Assembly: GCF_965277665.1 (NCBI RefSeq)
Contig: NZ_OZ255835.1
Span: 372,001-436,000, forward strand
Length of the DNA stretch: 64,000 nucleotides
Direction: 5' to 3'
Source: Lichenicoccus sp965277665
GTDB lineage: Bacteria > Pseudomonadota > Alphaproteobacteria > Acetobacterales > Acetobacteraceae
Part shown: in pieces, positions 40,600 to 51,341 of the stretch
How positions within the stretch are numbered: position 1 is the first letter of the stretch
Layout: each line of letters begins with the position of its first letter
The notes under the pieces: model-generated
Databases searched by the model: none
Seen by the model: the letters and a program-made list of their open reading frames with translations, nothing else
Told to the model about the DNA's origin: nothing
Program-made: the position numbers and the translations under genes

Positions 40600-41526
40600 C
40601 TACGTCGGGACGGCGCCGCGTGTGTTCAGATAGATCGCATGCACCTCGGAGGTGGCGCAGATGAACAGCCGCGAGCGGGCGCGGCCGCCGAACACCACGT
40701 TCGACACCGTCTGCGGCGTCCTGAGCTTGCCGAGCAGCTCGCCCTGCGGGGTGACGCAATGCACGCCGTCGCCGGCGCTGGTCCAGATGTTGCCGTCCTC
40801 GTCGGCGCGAAAGCCGTCCGCGATCCCGATGTCCGGCTTGTAGAAGAATCGCGCCTCCGAGAGCCGTCCGGCATCGCTGTCCAGCACGTCGAAGACGCGT
40901 ATCTCGCGGGCGCCGCCCTCCTCGTTCATGCGTCCGGTATTGGCGATGTAGAGCTTGCGCTCGTCGGGCGAGAAGCACAGGCCGTTGGGGCCGGCGAACG
41001 CATCGCTGACCACCCGCAGCGCCCCGGTGCGCGGGTCGAGCCGATAGACGTTGGTGGACAGCTCCTCTTCGGCGCGACCCTCGCCCTCGTAGTCCATGAC
41101 GATGCCGTAATGCGGGTCGGTGAACCAGATCGAGCCGTCCGACTTCACCACCACGTCGTTCGGCGAGTTCAACCGGTGTCCCTCGAACCGGTCGGCCAGC
41201 ACCGTGACGCTGCCGTCATGCTCGGTGCGCACCACCGCACGCTGGCCGTGCAGGCAGGAGATCAGCCTGCCCTCGCGGTCGCGCGTGTGGCCGTTCGAGT
41301 AGCGGCTCGGCTGCCGATACACCGACATGCCGACGCCCTCGATCCAGCGCATGATGCGGTTGTTCGGGATGTCGCTGAACAGCAGGCAGTCGGCGTCGGC
41401 GATCCAGACCGGGCCCTCGGTCCAGCGAAACCCGTCGCCAAGGCGCTGCATGCGCACGCTGTGCACCAGGTAGCGCCTGAAGCGCGGATCGATGATCTCG
41501 CAGTCCGACACCTCTGCTTCAGCCAT
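40600..41526 (-). CDS. SMP-30/gluconolactonase-family lactonase
   Basis: 308-aa six-bladed beta-propeller metal-dependent lactonase. TEGPVWIADADCLLFSDIP carries the conserved metal Glu; NSPNDVVVKSDGSIWFTDPHYG and GPNGLCFSPDERKLYIANT are family blades. It probably hydrolyses a sugar lactone to the aldonate metabolised by the neighbouring dehydrogenases. Three bases separate it from the binding-protein gene. Confidence 0.9.
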   Translation of the reverse strand: MAEAEVSDCEIIDPRFRRYLVHSVRMQRLGDGFRWTEGPVWIADADCLLFSDIPNNRIMRWIEGVGMSVYRQPSRYSNGHTRDREGRLISCLHGQRAVVRTEHDGSVTVLADRFEGHRLNSPNDVVVKSDGSIWFTDPHYGIVMDYEGEGRAEEELSTNVYRLDPRTGALRVVSDAFAGPNGLCFSPDERKLYIANTGRMNEEGGAREIRVFDVLDSDAGRLSEARFFYKPDIGIADGFRADEDGNIWTSAGDGVHCVTPQGELLGKLRTPQTVSNVVFGGRARSRLFICATSEVHAIYLNTRGAVPT

Positions 41527-41529
41527 CCG

Positions 41530-42660
41530 TCATTTTCCCCATATCTTGGCGTAGGCGTCACGGTAGCCGTTCGCCGGATCGTAGAAATCATGCTTGCCGC
41601 CGTCGGCATCGACGTTCTTCGCCACCACCAGATGCACCGGCGCGACGTAGCCCGAGGGCGGCTTTCCCGCGAAGGCGCGGTTGAGCTCGTCGACCGCCTG
41701 CCAGCCCTGCAGCAGCAGCGGCTCCGGCACGGTCGCGGCCTGGTACTGCACGCTGCGAATACGCTCGTAGGCGGAGTTGCTGCCGTCGCCGGCGCTGATG
41801 TTGACCGGCGGTCCGGCGGCGTCCGCACCCGCCGAGATCAAGGGCGGCCCGATGAAGTCGTAATAGAGGTCGTTGATCGCCAGCGTGTAGGTCCATGTCT
41901 TGCCGAAGCGCTGCAGCAGCGAGGTGGTGAGCTGCGACATGCGGGTCGAGGTCTCGGCCAGCGGCGTGTCCTCGAACGACAGCACGCGGCAGCCCGGGCA
42001 GCGCTTGATCGCCGTCTCCATCATGCGCGCCTTGGACAGCGCGATCGCATAGGCGCTGTCGGTGAAGATGATGACGCCGGCATGGCCGTTGCTCTGCGCG
42101 ATCGCGTAGTCCGCCGCCACCTCGGCGACGCGCGCGCTGTCGCTGCCGATGTTGGTGAACACGTGCTGCGCCGCGACCGGACCGGGATGTGCGGCGCCAT
42201 GCCAGGCCACCACCTTGATGCCCTGCGCCTCGGCCTGGCGGATGCTCTCGGCGTTCTGCACGATGTCGAAACCGCCGATGACGATGCCGTCCGGCTTCAG
42301 CGCGATCGCCTGGCTGAACACCGAATGCACGCCCGACACGCTCCCCTGGCCGTCCAGCACCCGGATGGTCCAGCCGATGCGCTGGCCGGCCTGCTTGACG
42401 CCGTCGCCGGCTTCCTGGATGCCGCCGTTGCGCATGTCGCCGGCGATATACACCACCGTCTTGCCGGCCGCCGCCTTCGGGCCGCTGGTCGGACCATCCC
42501 AACTCGCCGCCGGTGCGGTGGCCGCCTGGACGGTCGCGCGCGCCTGCGCCACCGCGTCCTGGGCGCGGGCGGCAGGCGGCGCGGCGAGGCAGAGCCCGAC
42601 CGCGATCGCGACTGTCGTGCCCACCAACCCCTGGCGTCTTCGCGTGCCCTGGATGCTCAT
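41530..42660 (-). CDS. Sugar ABC transporter periplasmic substrate-binding protein
   Basis: 376 aa. Signal peptide: basic RRRQG start, hydrophobic VGTTVAIAVGLCLAAPP, cleavage near ARA-QDA. The mature part is a type I periplasmic-binding fold (Peripla_BP_4/RbsB-like) with the KTVVYIAGDMRNGGIQEAGD region. It should capture the sugar or sugar acid for the adjacent permease and ATPase. 44 bp downstream of the permease gene. Confidence 0.9.
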   Translation of the reverse strand: MSIQGTRRRQGLVGTTVAIAVGLCLAAPPAARAQDAVAQARATVQAATAPAASWDGPTSGPKAAAGKTVVYIAGDMRNGGIQEAGDGVKQAGQRIGWTIRVLDGQGSVSGVHSVFSQAIALKPDGIVIGGFDIVQNAESIRQAEAQGIKVVAWHGAAHPGPVAAQHVFTNIGSDSARVAEVAADYAIAQSNGHAGVIIFTDSAYAIALSKARMMETAIKRCPGCRVLSFEDTPLAETSTRMSQLTTSLLQRFGKTWTYTLAINDLYYDFIGPPLISAGADAAGPPVNISAGDGSNSAYERIRSVQYQAATVPEPLLLQGWQAVDELNRAFAGKPPSGYVAPVHLVVAKNVDADGGKHDFYDPANGYRDAYAKIWGK

Positions 42661-42704
42661 ATGGTTTGTCCCCCCTTGTCGTGACCCGCCCGCGGCGGTG
42701 CCTG

Positions 42705-43741
42705 TTATGCCTGCTTGCCGGCGGCCTTGACGCGCACCTGCAGCCGGCGGCGCCCGGTCCAGCCGGCCAGCCCGATGGCGAACAGCAGGGTGGCGCCGTT
42801 GAAGGCCGGCTCCACCCAGAAGGCGCCGCCGAGCTGTTCGATGCCGGAGATGCCGATCGCCAGGATCACCACGCCGACGATGGTGCCCCAGATATTGACC
42901 CGGCCCGGATTGATCGTGGTCGAGCCGAGAAAGGCGCCGACCAGGGCGGGCAGCAGGTAGTCGAGCCCGACGCTGGCCTGCCCGACGCGTAGCCGCGAGG
43001 CCAGCACGACGCCGGCGATCGCAGTGATCAGGCCCGACGCCATGAAGGCCAGCATCACGTAGCGCCGGGTCGGGATGCCGTTGAGTTCGGCGGCGCGCGG
43101 ATTGGCGCCGATCGCGTAGAGATAGCGGCCGAGCGGCGTGTAGGCCGAGACCAGCCAGAGCAGGAAGGCGAGCCCGATGACGTAGAAGGCGGGCACCGGG
43201 ATGCCGGCGATGCTGGCGGTGTCGATCAGGAAGAAGTCCGGCGACAGGCGGCCGATGACCTGCCGGCCGCCGGTCCACCAGAGCGCCACCGCATAGGTGA
43301 CGGTGCCGGTGCCGAGTGTTGCGATGAAGCTGTCGATCTGGGCCACCTCGACCAGCAGCCCGTTCAGCAGTCCGAACCCCACGCCGAGTGCGAGCACGAT
43401 CAGCACCGCCAGCGGCCAGGGCACGCCGTTGATCTGCAGCGAGATCGCCAGGATGTGCCAGAGCACCACGCCGTAGCCGACGGTGAGGTCGATCTTGCCG
43501 GTCATCATCGGCACCGTCGCCGCCAGCGACAGCATCGCCACCACCGCCTTGTCGCTCAGCATCGAGCGCAGGTTCAGCCAGGTCGGAAACGAGTCCGGCA
43601 GGATCAGCGAAAAGGCGATCGCCAGCAGCACCGCCAGCACCACCAGGCCGTACACCGGCAGCAGCACAGCGATACGGCGGCCGAGGCTCGCACCTCGCAG
43701 CGCACCCGGCTGCGGTTCCAGCGCTGTCGATCGGAGCGAGT

Positions 43742-43745
<4 letters not shown>
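42705..43745 (-). CDS. Sugar ABC transporter permease (RbsC-like)
   Basis: 346-aa inner-membrane permease, 8-10 helices, with the family segment VAQIDSFIATLGTGTV and GANPRAAELNGIPTRRYVML cytoplasmic coupling region. ATG overlaps the ATPase stop by 4 bp; a longer upstream frame is a shadow of the ATPase gene. Confidence 0.92.
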
Positions 43746-45310
<1,565 letters not shown>

Positions 45311-45335
45311 CGACGTGGTTCCCTGCGTCCGCCGG

Positions 45336-46391
45336 TCAGGCGAGGTCCAGATGCACCTTGATGGCGCGCTGCCGGTCGCCCGCGAGCCGGAACGCCTCGT
45401 CGGCGCGGCGCAGCGGCATCGTGCCGGACAGGATCGGGGCGATGTCGATGCGCCCGCTGGCGAGTGCGGCCACCGCGATGGCGAACTCCTCATGGAACCG
45501 GAACGAGCCGACCAGGTCGATCTCGCGCGCCATCAGCAGGTTGGCCGGCAGCGGCACGCCGCCCTTGGGCAGCATGCCGAGCTGGACGATGCGGCCGCCG
45601 GGGCGCATCAGCGCCGGCATGCCGACCAGCGAGGCACTGGCCCCGGTCGCCTCGAAGGCGGCGTCGAACCCGCCGCGATCCGCGGCCGCCTGCTCCAGCG
45701 CGGCCGGATCGGCGCGGACGTCGATCGTGCGCAACGCGCCCATCTGGCGCGCGATCCGCAGCGGCGCCTCGAACAGGTCGGTGACATGCACGCTGGCCGC
45801 GCCTGCGAACAACGCGGCGGCAAGGCAGAGCAGCCCGATCGGCCCGCAGCCTGCGACCAGCACATGGCGTCCGGCGAGTTCGCCGGCCCGGCGCACCGCG
45901 TGCAGGGCCACGGCGAGCGGCTCGGCACAGGCGGCGAGCGTCAGCGTCATGCTGTCGGGCACCGGCACGCACTGGTCGGCGCGCACCACCACGCTCTCGC
46001 TGAACGCGCCCTGCACATGCGGCATCAGCGCGGCACTGCCGAGGAACCGCATGCTGCGGCACAGGTTCGACCGGCCGGCGCGGCAGGCCTGGCAGTGCAG
46101 GCAGGGCCGGCTCGGATTGATCGCGACACGCGAGCCCACGGCCAGCCCGGGTTCGGCCAGACCGAGCGGGTCCGCGGCCAGCTCGGCAACGGTGCCGGAC
46201 ACCTCGTGGCCGAGGGTGAGCGGCTCGCGCACGCTGAAGTCGCCGACGCCGCCCTTGTTGTAATAGGAGAGGTCGGAGCCGCAGATGCCGCCCATGGCGA
46301 CCCGCACGCGAGCCTCCCCGGAGGCAAGCGCACGGTCCGCGACCTCCTCGACGCGCAGGTCATGCGCGCCATGCAGCCTGGCTGCAAGCAT
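45336..46391 (-). CDS. idnD: L-idonate 5-dehydrogenase (zinc alcohol dehydrogenase family)
   Basis: 351-aa MDR enzyme. Catalytic zinc ligands C37 and H62-E63 (GHE); structural zinc cysteines C97, C100, C103 and C111; Rossmann GCGPIG. The best match by pattern is L-idonate 5-dehydrogenase, which makes 5-keto-D-gluconate, the substrate of the divergent gluconate 5-dehydrogenase. First gene of the transport operon. Another polyol or aldonate dehydrogenase activity cannot be excluded. Confidence 0.82.
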   Translation of the reverse strand: MLAARLHGAHDLRVEEVADRALASGEARVRVAMGGICGSDLSYYNKGGVGDFSVREPLTLGHEVSGTVAELAADPLGLAEPGLAVGSRVAINPSRPCLHCQACRAGRSNLCRSMRFLGSAALMPHVQGAFSESVVVRADQCVPVPDSMTLTLAACAEPLAVALHAVRRAGELAGRHVLVAGCGPIGLLCLAAALFAGAASVHVTDLFEAPLRIARQMGALRTIDVRADPAALEQAAADRGGFDAAFEATGASASLVGMPALMRPGGRIVQLGMLPKGGVPLPANLLMAREIDLVGSFRFHEEFAIAVAALASGRIDIAPILSGTMPLRRADEAFRLAGDRQRAIKVHLDLA

Positions 46392-46564
46392 CGATAGCCT
46401 CCCGGTAGGCTCTGGCCGTCCCGCCTATGCTGCGGGTTGGATGTGACCGTGCACATCGCTATGCCACCGTTTCGCGAAACGCGGAAGTCCCCCGTGCGGC
46501 GCCCCACTTGCGGAGGATTCTAAAGCGGCAATGATGCGGCCCGCATGGACAAGGGCTGGTGAAC
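46392..46564. promoter_or_regulatory. Divergent regulatory region idnD / idnO
   Basis: 173 bp. Contains GATGTG-N6-CACATC (46440-46457) and the palindrome CGTTTCGCGAAACG (46468-46481). Both promoters must lie here. Position and symmetry suggest joint control of import/idonate oxidation and ketogluconate reduction. Confidence 0.6.
46468..46481. promoter_or_regulatory. Candidate LacI-type operator
   Basis: Perfect 14-bp palindrome CGTTTCGCGAAACG with the central CG typical of LacI/PurR-family operators. It is about 80 bp from each divergent gene. The likely binder is the LacI-family protein at 39523-40596. Confidence 0.6.
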
Positions 46565-47338
46565 ATGACCTCCGACCTGTTCGACCTGAGCGGACGCCTT
46601 GCCCTGGTGACCGGCTCGAGCCAGGGCATCGGGCTGGCGCTGGCGCGCGGCCTGATCGAGGCCGGGGCACGCGTGGTGCTGAACGGCCGCGACCCGGGCC
46701 GGCGCGCAGCCGCGGCTGCGGCCCTGGGCGAGGCAGCGATCGGCGCGGACCACGGCATCGGGGGCTTCGACGTCACCGATCCGGATGCGGTGGCGGCCGG
46801 CATCGCCCGCATCGAGGCCGAATGCGGCGCCATCGACATCCTGGTCAACAATGCCGGGATCCAGCGTCGCACCACGCTGGAGGACTTCCCGGTCGAGACC
46901 TGGCGCGAGGTGATGCGTACCAACCTCGACAGCGTGTTCTTCGTGGGCCAGGCGGTGGCGCGCCGGATGATCCCGCGCGGCCGCGGCAAGATCATCAACA
47001 TCGCCAGCCTGCAGAGCGAGGCGGCGCGCCCGACGATTGCGCCCTACACCGCGTCCAAGGGGGCGGTGAAGATGCTGACCCGCGGCATGTGCGCAGACTG
47101 GGCGAAGCACGGGCTGCAGATCAACGCGATCGGCCCCGGCTATTTCGAGACCGAGCTGAACCGGCCGTTGCGCGACGATCCGGCCTTCGACGCCTGGCTG
47201 CGCGGCCGCACGCCGGCCGGGCGCTGGGGACGGGTCGAGGAACTGTGCGGGGCTGCGGTGTTTCTCGCCTCGCGCGCGTCGGATTTCGTCAACGGCCAGG
47301 TGATTTATGTCGATGGCGGCGTCCTGTCCGTCCTGTGA
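46565..47338 (+). CDS. idnO: Gluconate 5-dehydrogenase (SDR)
   Basis: 257 aa. DLFDLSGRLALVTGSSQGIG, NNAGIQRRTTLEDF, YTASKGAV and GRWGRVEELCGAAVFLAS closely follow Gluconobacter-type NADP-dependent gluconate 5-dehydrogenase, which interconverts 5-keto-D-gluconate and D-gluconate. ATG 46565 has AGGG 9 bp upstream; the GTG two codons earlier would be too close. Divergent from idnD; the two enzymes form a route from idonate to gluconate. Confidence 0.88.
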   Translation: MTSDLFDLSGRLALVTGSSQGIGLALARGLIEAGARVVLNGRDPGRRAAAAAALGEAAIGADHGIGGFDVTDPDAVAAGIARIEAECGAIDILVNNAGIQRRTTLEDFPVETWREVMRTNLDSVFFVGQAVARRMIPRGRGKIINIASLQSEAARPTIAPYTASKGAVKMLTRGMCADWAKHGLQINAIGPGYFETELNRPLRDDPAFDAWLRGRTPAGRWGRVEELCGAAVFLASRASDFVNGQVIYVDGGVLSVL

Positions 47339-47499
47339 AAGGCTGCTTGCAAACGCCTGCTGCTGGCGATCCGACGCGCCTTTCCTGTGCTCCGGTGCTC
47401 ACGGCCTGAGGCCGCTCCGCTCCGGTGCTCGGAAAGGCACGCCGGCCGCGGCCCTGCGGGCCGCTCTCATCCAGCATCAGGCGTTTTCAAACAGCCTCT
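47339..47499 (+). repeat. Palindromic intergenic element, subtype B, copy 2 (after idnO)
   Basis: 161 bp that starts on the base after the idnO TGA. Terminal arms contain TTGCAAACGCCTGCTGCTGG and, at the right, CAGGCGTTTTCAAACAGCC. The core is as in the other copies. It separates idnO from the 2-hydroxyacid dehydrogenase. Confidence 0.88.
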
Positions 47500-47529
47500 G
47501 CGATAACAACTACTTTCAGGGAGACCATG

Positions 47530-48465
47530 ATGGGTCCGAAGTTGCTGCAGCTCTGCACGTTGCTGCCGTCCACGCATGACACGCTGGCCGCGCGCTACGA
47601 GGTGCACCAGTGGCCTGCCGAGCCGGCGCGGGAGGACTGGCTGCGTGAGCATGCCGCCGGCGTGCGCGCAGTGGTCACCGGGGGCCATCTCGGCATCACC
47701 AACGATCTGGTCGATCGGCTGCCCGATCTCGGCATCGTCGCGATCAATGGCGTCGGCTACGACCGGGTCGATCTCGATCATGCCAGGACGGCGGGGGTCC
47801 GCGTGACCAACACGCCCGACGTGCTGACCGACGACGTCGCCGACCTTGCCGTGGCCCTGATGCTCAACGTGATGCGCCGGCTGCCGGCCGCCGACCGGCA
47901 TGTGCGCGACGGATTGTGGCCGAGCGGCCCGCAGGCGCTCGCGCGCAGGGCGTCCGGCCTGCGCTACGGCATCGTGGGCCTCGGCCGGATCGGCCACGCG
48001 ATCGCAGCCCGGCTGGCCGGCTTCGGCGGCCGGATCGCCTATAGCGGGCCGAACCGCAAGCAGGTGCCGCATGACTACCATGCCGACGTCACGGCTCTCG
48101 CCGCGGCCTCCGACGTGCTGTTCGTCGCCACCGCGGCGTCGGCCGCGACCCGCGCCCTGATCGACGGCGCGGTGCTCGCGGCACTCGGCCCCGAGGGCGT
48201 GCTGGTCAATGTGGCCCGCGGCTCGGTGGTCGACGAGGACGCGCTGGTCGCCGCCCTGTTGGAAGGCCGCCTGGGCGGCGCCGGGCTGGACGTGTTCGCC
48301 GACGAGCCGCATGTCCCGCAGGCGCTGCTGGGGCTGGAGAACGTCGCACTCGCGCCGCATGTCGGCAGCGCCACGCGCGAGACCCGCGAGGCGATGGGCA
48401 ACCTGATGCTGGACAACCTGGACGCCTATTTCGCCGGGCGCCCGCTGCCGACGCCGGTCGTCTGA
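47530..48465 (+). CDS. D-isomer-specific 2-hydroxyacid dehydrogenase (GhrB-like)
   Basis: 311 aa. NAD(P)-binding GLGRIG, catalytic Arg (NVARGSVVDE), Glu (FADEPHVP) and His (APHVGSATR). SGPNRKQ after the second strand suggests NADP preference. Next to idnD/idnO it probably reduces 2-ketogluconate, glyoxylate or hydroxypyruvate. Two adjacent ATGs (47527, 47530); the second is better spaced from GGGAG. Confidence 0.85.
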   Translation: MGPKLLQLCTLLPSTHDTLAARYEVHQWPAEPAREDWLREHAAGVRAVVTGGHLGITNDLVDRLPDLGIVAINGVGYDRVDLDHARTAGVRVTNTPDVLTDDVADLAVALMLNVMRRLPAADRHVRDGLWPSGPQALARRASGLRYGIVGLGRIGHAIAARLAGFGGRIAYSGPNRKQVPHDYHADVTALAAASDVLFVATAASAATRALIDGAVLAALGPEGVLVNVARGSVVDEDALVAALLEGRLGGAGLDVFADEPHVPQALLGLENVALAPHVGSATRETREAMGNLMLDNLDAYFAGRPLPTPVV

Positions 48466-48476
48466 GGAGCGCAGGG

Positions 48477-49127
48477 ATGCCGGTTCGCACGATCCTCTGC
48501 TACGGCGATTCCAACACCCACGGCACCAAGCCGCTGCACACACCGGGCCTGTTCGGCCGCTACGGCGAGACCGAACGCTGGCCGGGCCGGCTGCGGGCCT
48601 CGCTCGGCGAGCGATGGCGGGTGATCGAGGAAGGGTTGCCGGGGCGCACCACGCTGCATGACGATCCGATCGAGGGGCGGCACCGCAACGGCCTGCGTAC
48701 CCTGCGCGCCTGCCTGGAGAGCCATCTGCCGCTCGACCTGGTGGTGATCATGCTGGGCACCAACGATCTCAAGGCGCGCTTCGCGATGACGCCGGAGGAC
48801 ATCGCCGCCTCGGTCGGCGTCCTGCTCGCCGAGGTGCGCGTCGGCACCGCGGGGCAGGACGGGCAGGGGCCGCTTCTGCTCGTGGTCTCGCCGGTGCCGA
48901 TCAAGGAGACCGGCTGTCTCGGCGCGATGTTCAGCGGCGGGGCGGCGAAATCCCGGCGCCTGGCGCCGCTCACCCGGACCATCGCCGAGCGCTGCGGCGC
49001 CGACTTCCTCGATGCCGGCGCGATTGCCCAGGTCAGCGCGGTCGACGGCATCCATTTCGAGGCAGACCAGCATGCGGCCCTGGCGGCGGCGCTGGCGAGC
49101 AGGATCGGAACGATGTTCCGCGACTGA
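48477..49127 (+). CDS. SGNH/GDSL-family hydrolase
   Basis: 216 aa. Block I CYGDSNTHG with nucleophile S12, block III GTNDLK and block V DGIHFEADQH provide the Ser-Asn-Asp/His set. It resembles arylesterase/acyltransferase-type SGNH enzymes. It starts 11 bp after the 2-hydroxyacid dehydrogenase, so is probably co-transcribed; an acyl or lactone ester substrate is plausible but unproven. Confidence 0.87.
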   Translation: MPVRTILCYGDSNTHGTKPLHTPGLFGRYGETERWPGRLRASLGERWRVIEEGLPGRTTLHDDPIEGRHRNGLRTLRACLESHLPLDLVVIMLGTNDLKARFAMTPEDIAASVGVLLAEVRVGTAGQDGQGPLLLVVSPVPIKETGCLGAMFSGGAAKSRRLAPLTRTIAERCGADFLDAGAIAQVSAVDGIHFEADQHAALAAALASRIGTMFRD

Positions 49128-49159
49128 CGCGGCTGGCTAGCCGGCGGAGGCGGTAGCCT

Positions 49160-49468
49160 TCAGGCGGCGACCGGGATCATGACGGCGTCCTCGTCCTCGT
49201 CCCCGACATCGGCATCGGCGAAGAAGCGGCCGCTGAGATGGCGCACCACGTCCTGGACGCCGTAGAAGCCGGCGATCGCCTCGGCCTTGATCACCGTTGC
49301 GAACAGGTCCTCCAGATGCAGCACGACCTCCATGAGGTCGATGCTGTCGAGCTCGAGGTCCTCCTCGAACCGCGATTGGGCGGTGATCTGCACGTCGCGC
49401 AGGAAGCAGGTTCGATCGATGGCGCCGATCACCTTGCTGAGTATCGAGCTTTCCAGAAGTTCGGTCAT
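49160..49468 (-). CDS. Acyl carrier protein
   Basis: 102 aa, four-helix ACP with the phosphopantetheine site DSIDL at S42 in an acidic helix (EEDLELDSIDLMEVVLHLED). The C-terminal tail is longer and more acidic than in housekeeping AcpP, and no fatty-acid gene is adjacent, so this is a specialised ACP. It diverges from the exopolysaccharide-type sugar transferase across a shared regulatory gap. Start MTELLESS chosen over a 15-codon extension. Confidence 0.85.
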   Translation of the reverse strand: MTELLESSILSKVIGAIDRTCFLRDVQITAQSRFEEDLELDSIDLMEVVLHLEDLFATVIKAEAIAGFYGVQDVVRHLSGRFFADADVGDEDEDAVMIPVAA

Positions 49469-49654
49469 GGGCGGATGCCTTATCGTCACAACTTCGTTAT
49501 AGTGCCAGATCACGAAACCGTGTGCAAGGCCCCATCCGTCTCCGCCACCGATTTTTCGTTACAACCCTGAATTTAAATCTTAGCGCCGTGCGGCCATCGT
49601 TGTAGCTATAACGAAACGACATCCCGCAACGCAAGCCGCCGGTAGCCCAGGATA
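49469..49654. promoter_or_regulatory. Divergent ACP / sugar-transferase control region
   Basis: 186 bp, AT-rich. TTCGTTATAG (49493-49502) and its exact reverse complement CTATAACGAA (49606-49615) flank the region, with a partial third copy TTCGTTACA (49555-49563). These look like paired regulator sites or overlapping divergent promoters, since TATAGT and TATAAC resemble -10 boxes. Confidence 0.6.
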
Positions 49655-51094
49655 ATGTTGGCCATTCCAGACCCCGCCTGCGCCCGTTCGCAGACCATCT
49701 CGTTTCCGGTGATTGCCAGCCTGGTCCGCGTCTTCGACCTGGTCCTGCTGATCGTGGCTGGCTATCTCTCGATCAGGATCGAGACCGCGGTCTATGGCAG
49801 CTACCCCAAGGGCCCGATCGAGCCCGCCGCCTGGGCGGCGGCACTGGCTGCGAGCCTCAGCCTGGCGCGAGCCGGCGGCTATTCCCAGTCGGTGCTGATG
49901 TCCGGGATCGCGCAGATCCGGCGTCTCGTCCGGCCGCTGGCCTTCGGGGCATTCTGCCTGATCGCCTGCCTGTTCGTGCTGTATCACGGCAACCTGCCGT
50001 TCCGGAGCTGGCCGTTCGTCTGGGGCGCGGTGGCGGCCGTGCTGACCGGTGCCAGCCGCCTGCCGCTGGTGCGCCTGCTGCGGCGCTGGAGCCGCGGTGG
50101 CAGGCTGGCGCGCAAGGTCGCCATCGTCGGCGCCGGCGAACACAGCCGGGTGTTCATGGAGCGGCTGCGCGAGGAGCCGGGCGCCTACCGGGTGATCGGC
50201 CTCTATGACGACCGGATGTCGCGCATGCCGGAGATGCCGCTCGACGTGCCGCTGCGTGGCACCGTCAGCGACCTCGTGCAGCATTCGCGCGAGGAGCGGG
50301 TGGACGTCATCGTGGTCGCCCTGCCATTGACCGCCGCCGAGCGCATCAAGACGATCATGGAGCAGCTCAGCTCCACCGTCGCCGACATCGTGCTGACCAC
50401 CGAGCTGCCGCGCCTGGGCCTGGACTACACCCAGTTCGACGTGGTCGGACGCAACCCGGTGGTGGCCGTGCGCGAGGCGCCGCTGAAGGACTGGCAGGCG
50501 ATCGAGAAGGCGCTGCTCGACCGCAGCATCGCGCTGCTGGCGCTGCTGCTGCTGTCGCCGCTGCTGCTGCTCACCGTGATCGCGATCAAGCTCGACAGCC
50601 CCGGGCCGGTGCTGTTCCGGCAGCCGCGCATGGGCTTCAACAACCGTCCGTTCCTTTGCTACAAGTTCCGCTCGATGCACACCGCGATGACGGACCTGCT
50701 CGCCGACCGGCAGACCACCCGTGACGACCCGCGTATCACCCGCGTCGGCCGCATCATCCGCAAGCTGTCGATCGACGAGCTGCCGCAGATCTTCAACGTG
50801 CTGAACGGCACCATGTCGCTGGTCGGCCCGCGGCCGCACGCGCCGAACACCAAGGCCGCCGACCGCCTGTTCACCGAGGTGGTGCAGCAGTACGCCCTGC
50901 GCCACCGGGTCAAGCCCGGCATCACCGGCTGGGCGCAGGTCAATGGCTGGCGCGGCGAGACCAAGACCGTCGACCAGATCGAGCAGCGCGTGGCGTGCGA
51001 CCTGTTCTATATCGAGAACTGGTCGATCCGTTTCGACATCGAGATCATGATCCGCACGCTGCTCGGAGAGGTGCGCAGCCGGACCGCGTTCTGA
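49655..51094 (+). CDS. Undecaprenyl-phosphate sugar phosphotransferase (WcaJ-like)
   Basis: 479-aa polyprenol-phosphate hexose-1-P transferase that starts exopolysaccharide repeat units at the inner membrane. Several N-terminal helices (to about residue 140), a central nucleotide-binding-like domain (KVAIVGAGEHSRVF), one more helix (LLALLLLSPLLLLTVIAIKL), and the catalytic domain with DSPGPVLFRQPRMG, KFRSM, RKLSIDELPQ and SLVGPRP. ATG after CCAGGAT. No glycosyltransferase cluster follows: a palindromic repeat and a toxin-antitoxin pair come next. Confidence 0.92.
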   Translation: MLAIPDPACARSQTISFPVIASLVRVFDLVLLIVAGYLSIRIETAVYGSYPKGPIEPAAWAAALAASLSLARAGGYSQSVLMSGIAQIRRLVRPLAFGAFCLIACLFVLYHGNLPFRSWPFVWGAVAAVLTGASRLPLVRLLRRWSRGGRLARKVAIVGAGEHSRVFMERLREEPGAYRVIGLYDDRMSRMPEMPLDVPLRGTVSDLVQHSREERVDVIVVALPLTAAERIKTIMEQLSSTVADIVLTTELPRLGLDYTQFDVVGRNPVVAVREAPLKDWQAIEKALLDRSIALLALLLLSPLLLLTVIAIKLDSPGPVLFRQPRMGFNNRPFLCYKFRSMHTAMTDLLADRQTTRDDPRITRVGRIIRKLSIDELPQIFNVLNGTMSLVGPRPHAPNTKAADRLFTEVVQQYALRHRVKPGITGWAQVNGWRGETKTVDQIEQRVACDLFYIENWSIRFDIEIMIRTLLGEVRSRTAF

Positions 51095-51257
51095 GAGGCC
51101 GCTTGCAAACGCCTGCTGCTGGCGATCCGACGCGGCTTTCCTCCGCTCCACTGCTCACGGCCAGACGGCCGCTGCGCTGCGGTGCTCGGAAAGCCACGCC
51201 GGGCGCGTCCCTGCGGGCCGCTCTCATCCAGCAGCAGGCGTTTTCAAACAGCCTCTC
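51095..51257 (+). repeat. Palindromic intergenic element, subtype B, copy 3 (after the sugar transferase)
   Basis: 163 bp, beginning on the base after the sugar-transferase TGA. Arms: TTGCAAACGCCTGCTGCTGG and its near-complement CCAGCAGCAGGCGTTTTCAA. The core closely matches copy 2. Confidence 0.88.
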
Positions 51258-51307
51258 TGGGACAACAACGTTAGAGTGATTCTGGACACGAGGAGTGGCC
51301 CTCTGCT

Positions 51308-51328
51308 AGGTATCTAAAGGTACTACCT
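51308..51328. promoter_or_regulatory. Candidate autoregulatory operator of the toxin-antitoxin pair
   Basis: AGGTA (51308-51312) and TACCT (51324-51328) form an inverted repeat 14 bp before the antitoxin start. Ribbon-helix-helix antitoxins usually bind such short repeats over their own promoter. Confidence 0.45.
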
Positions 51329-51341
51329 TGGAGATGGGGTC

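Noticed and set aside
46440..46457. GATGTG-N6-CACATC considered as a CRP site.
   Set aside because: The TGTG and CACA half-sites are spaced two bases too closely for the CRP consensus.
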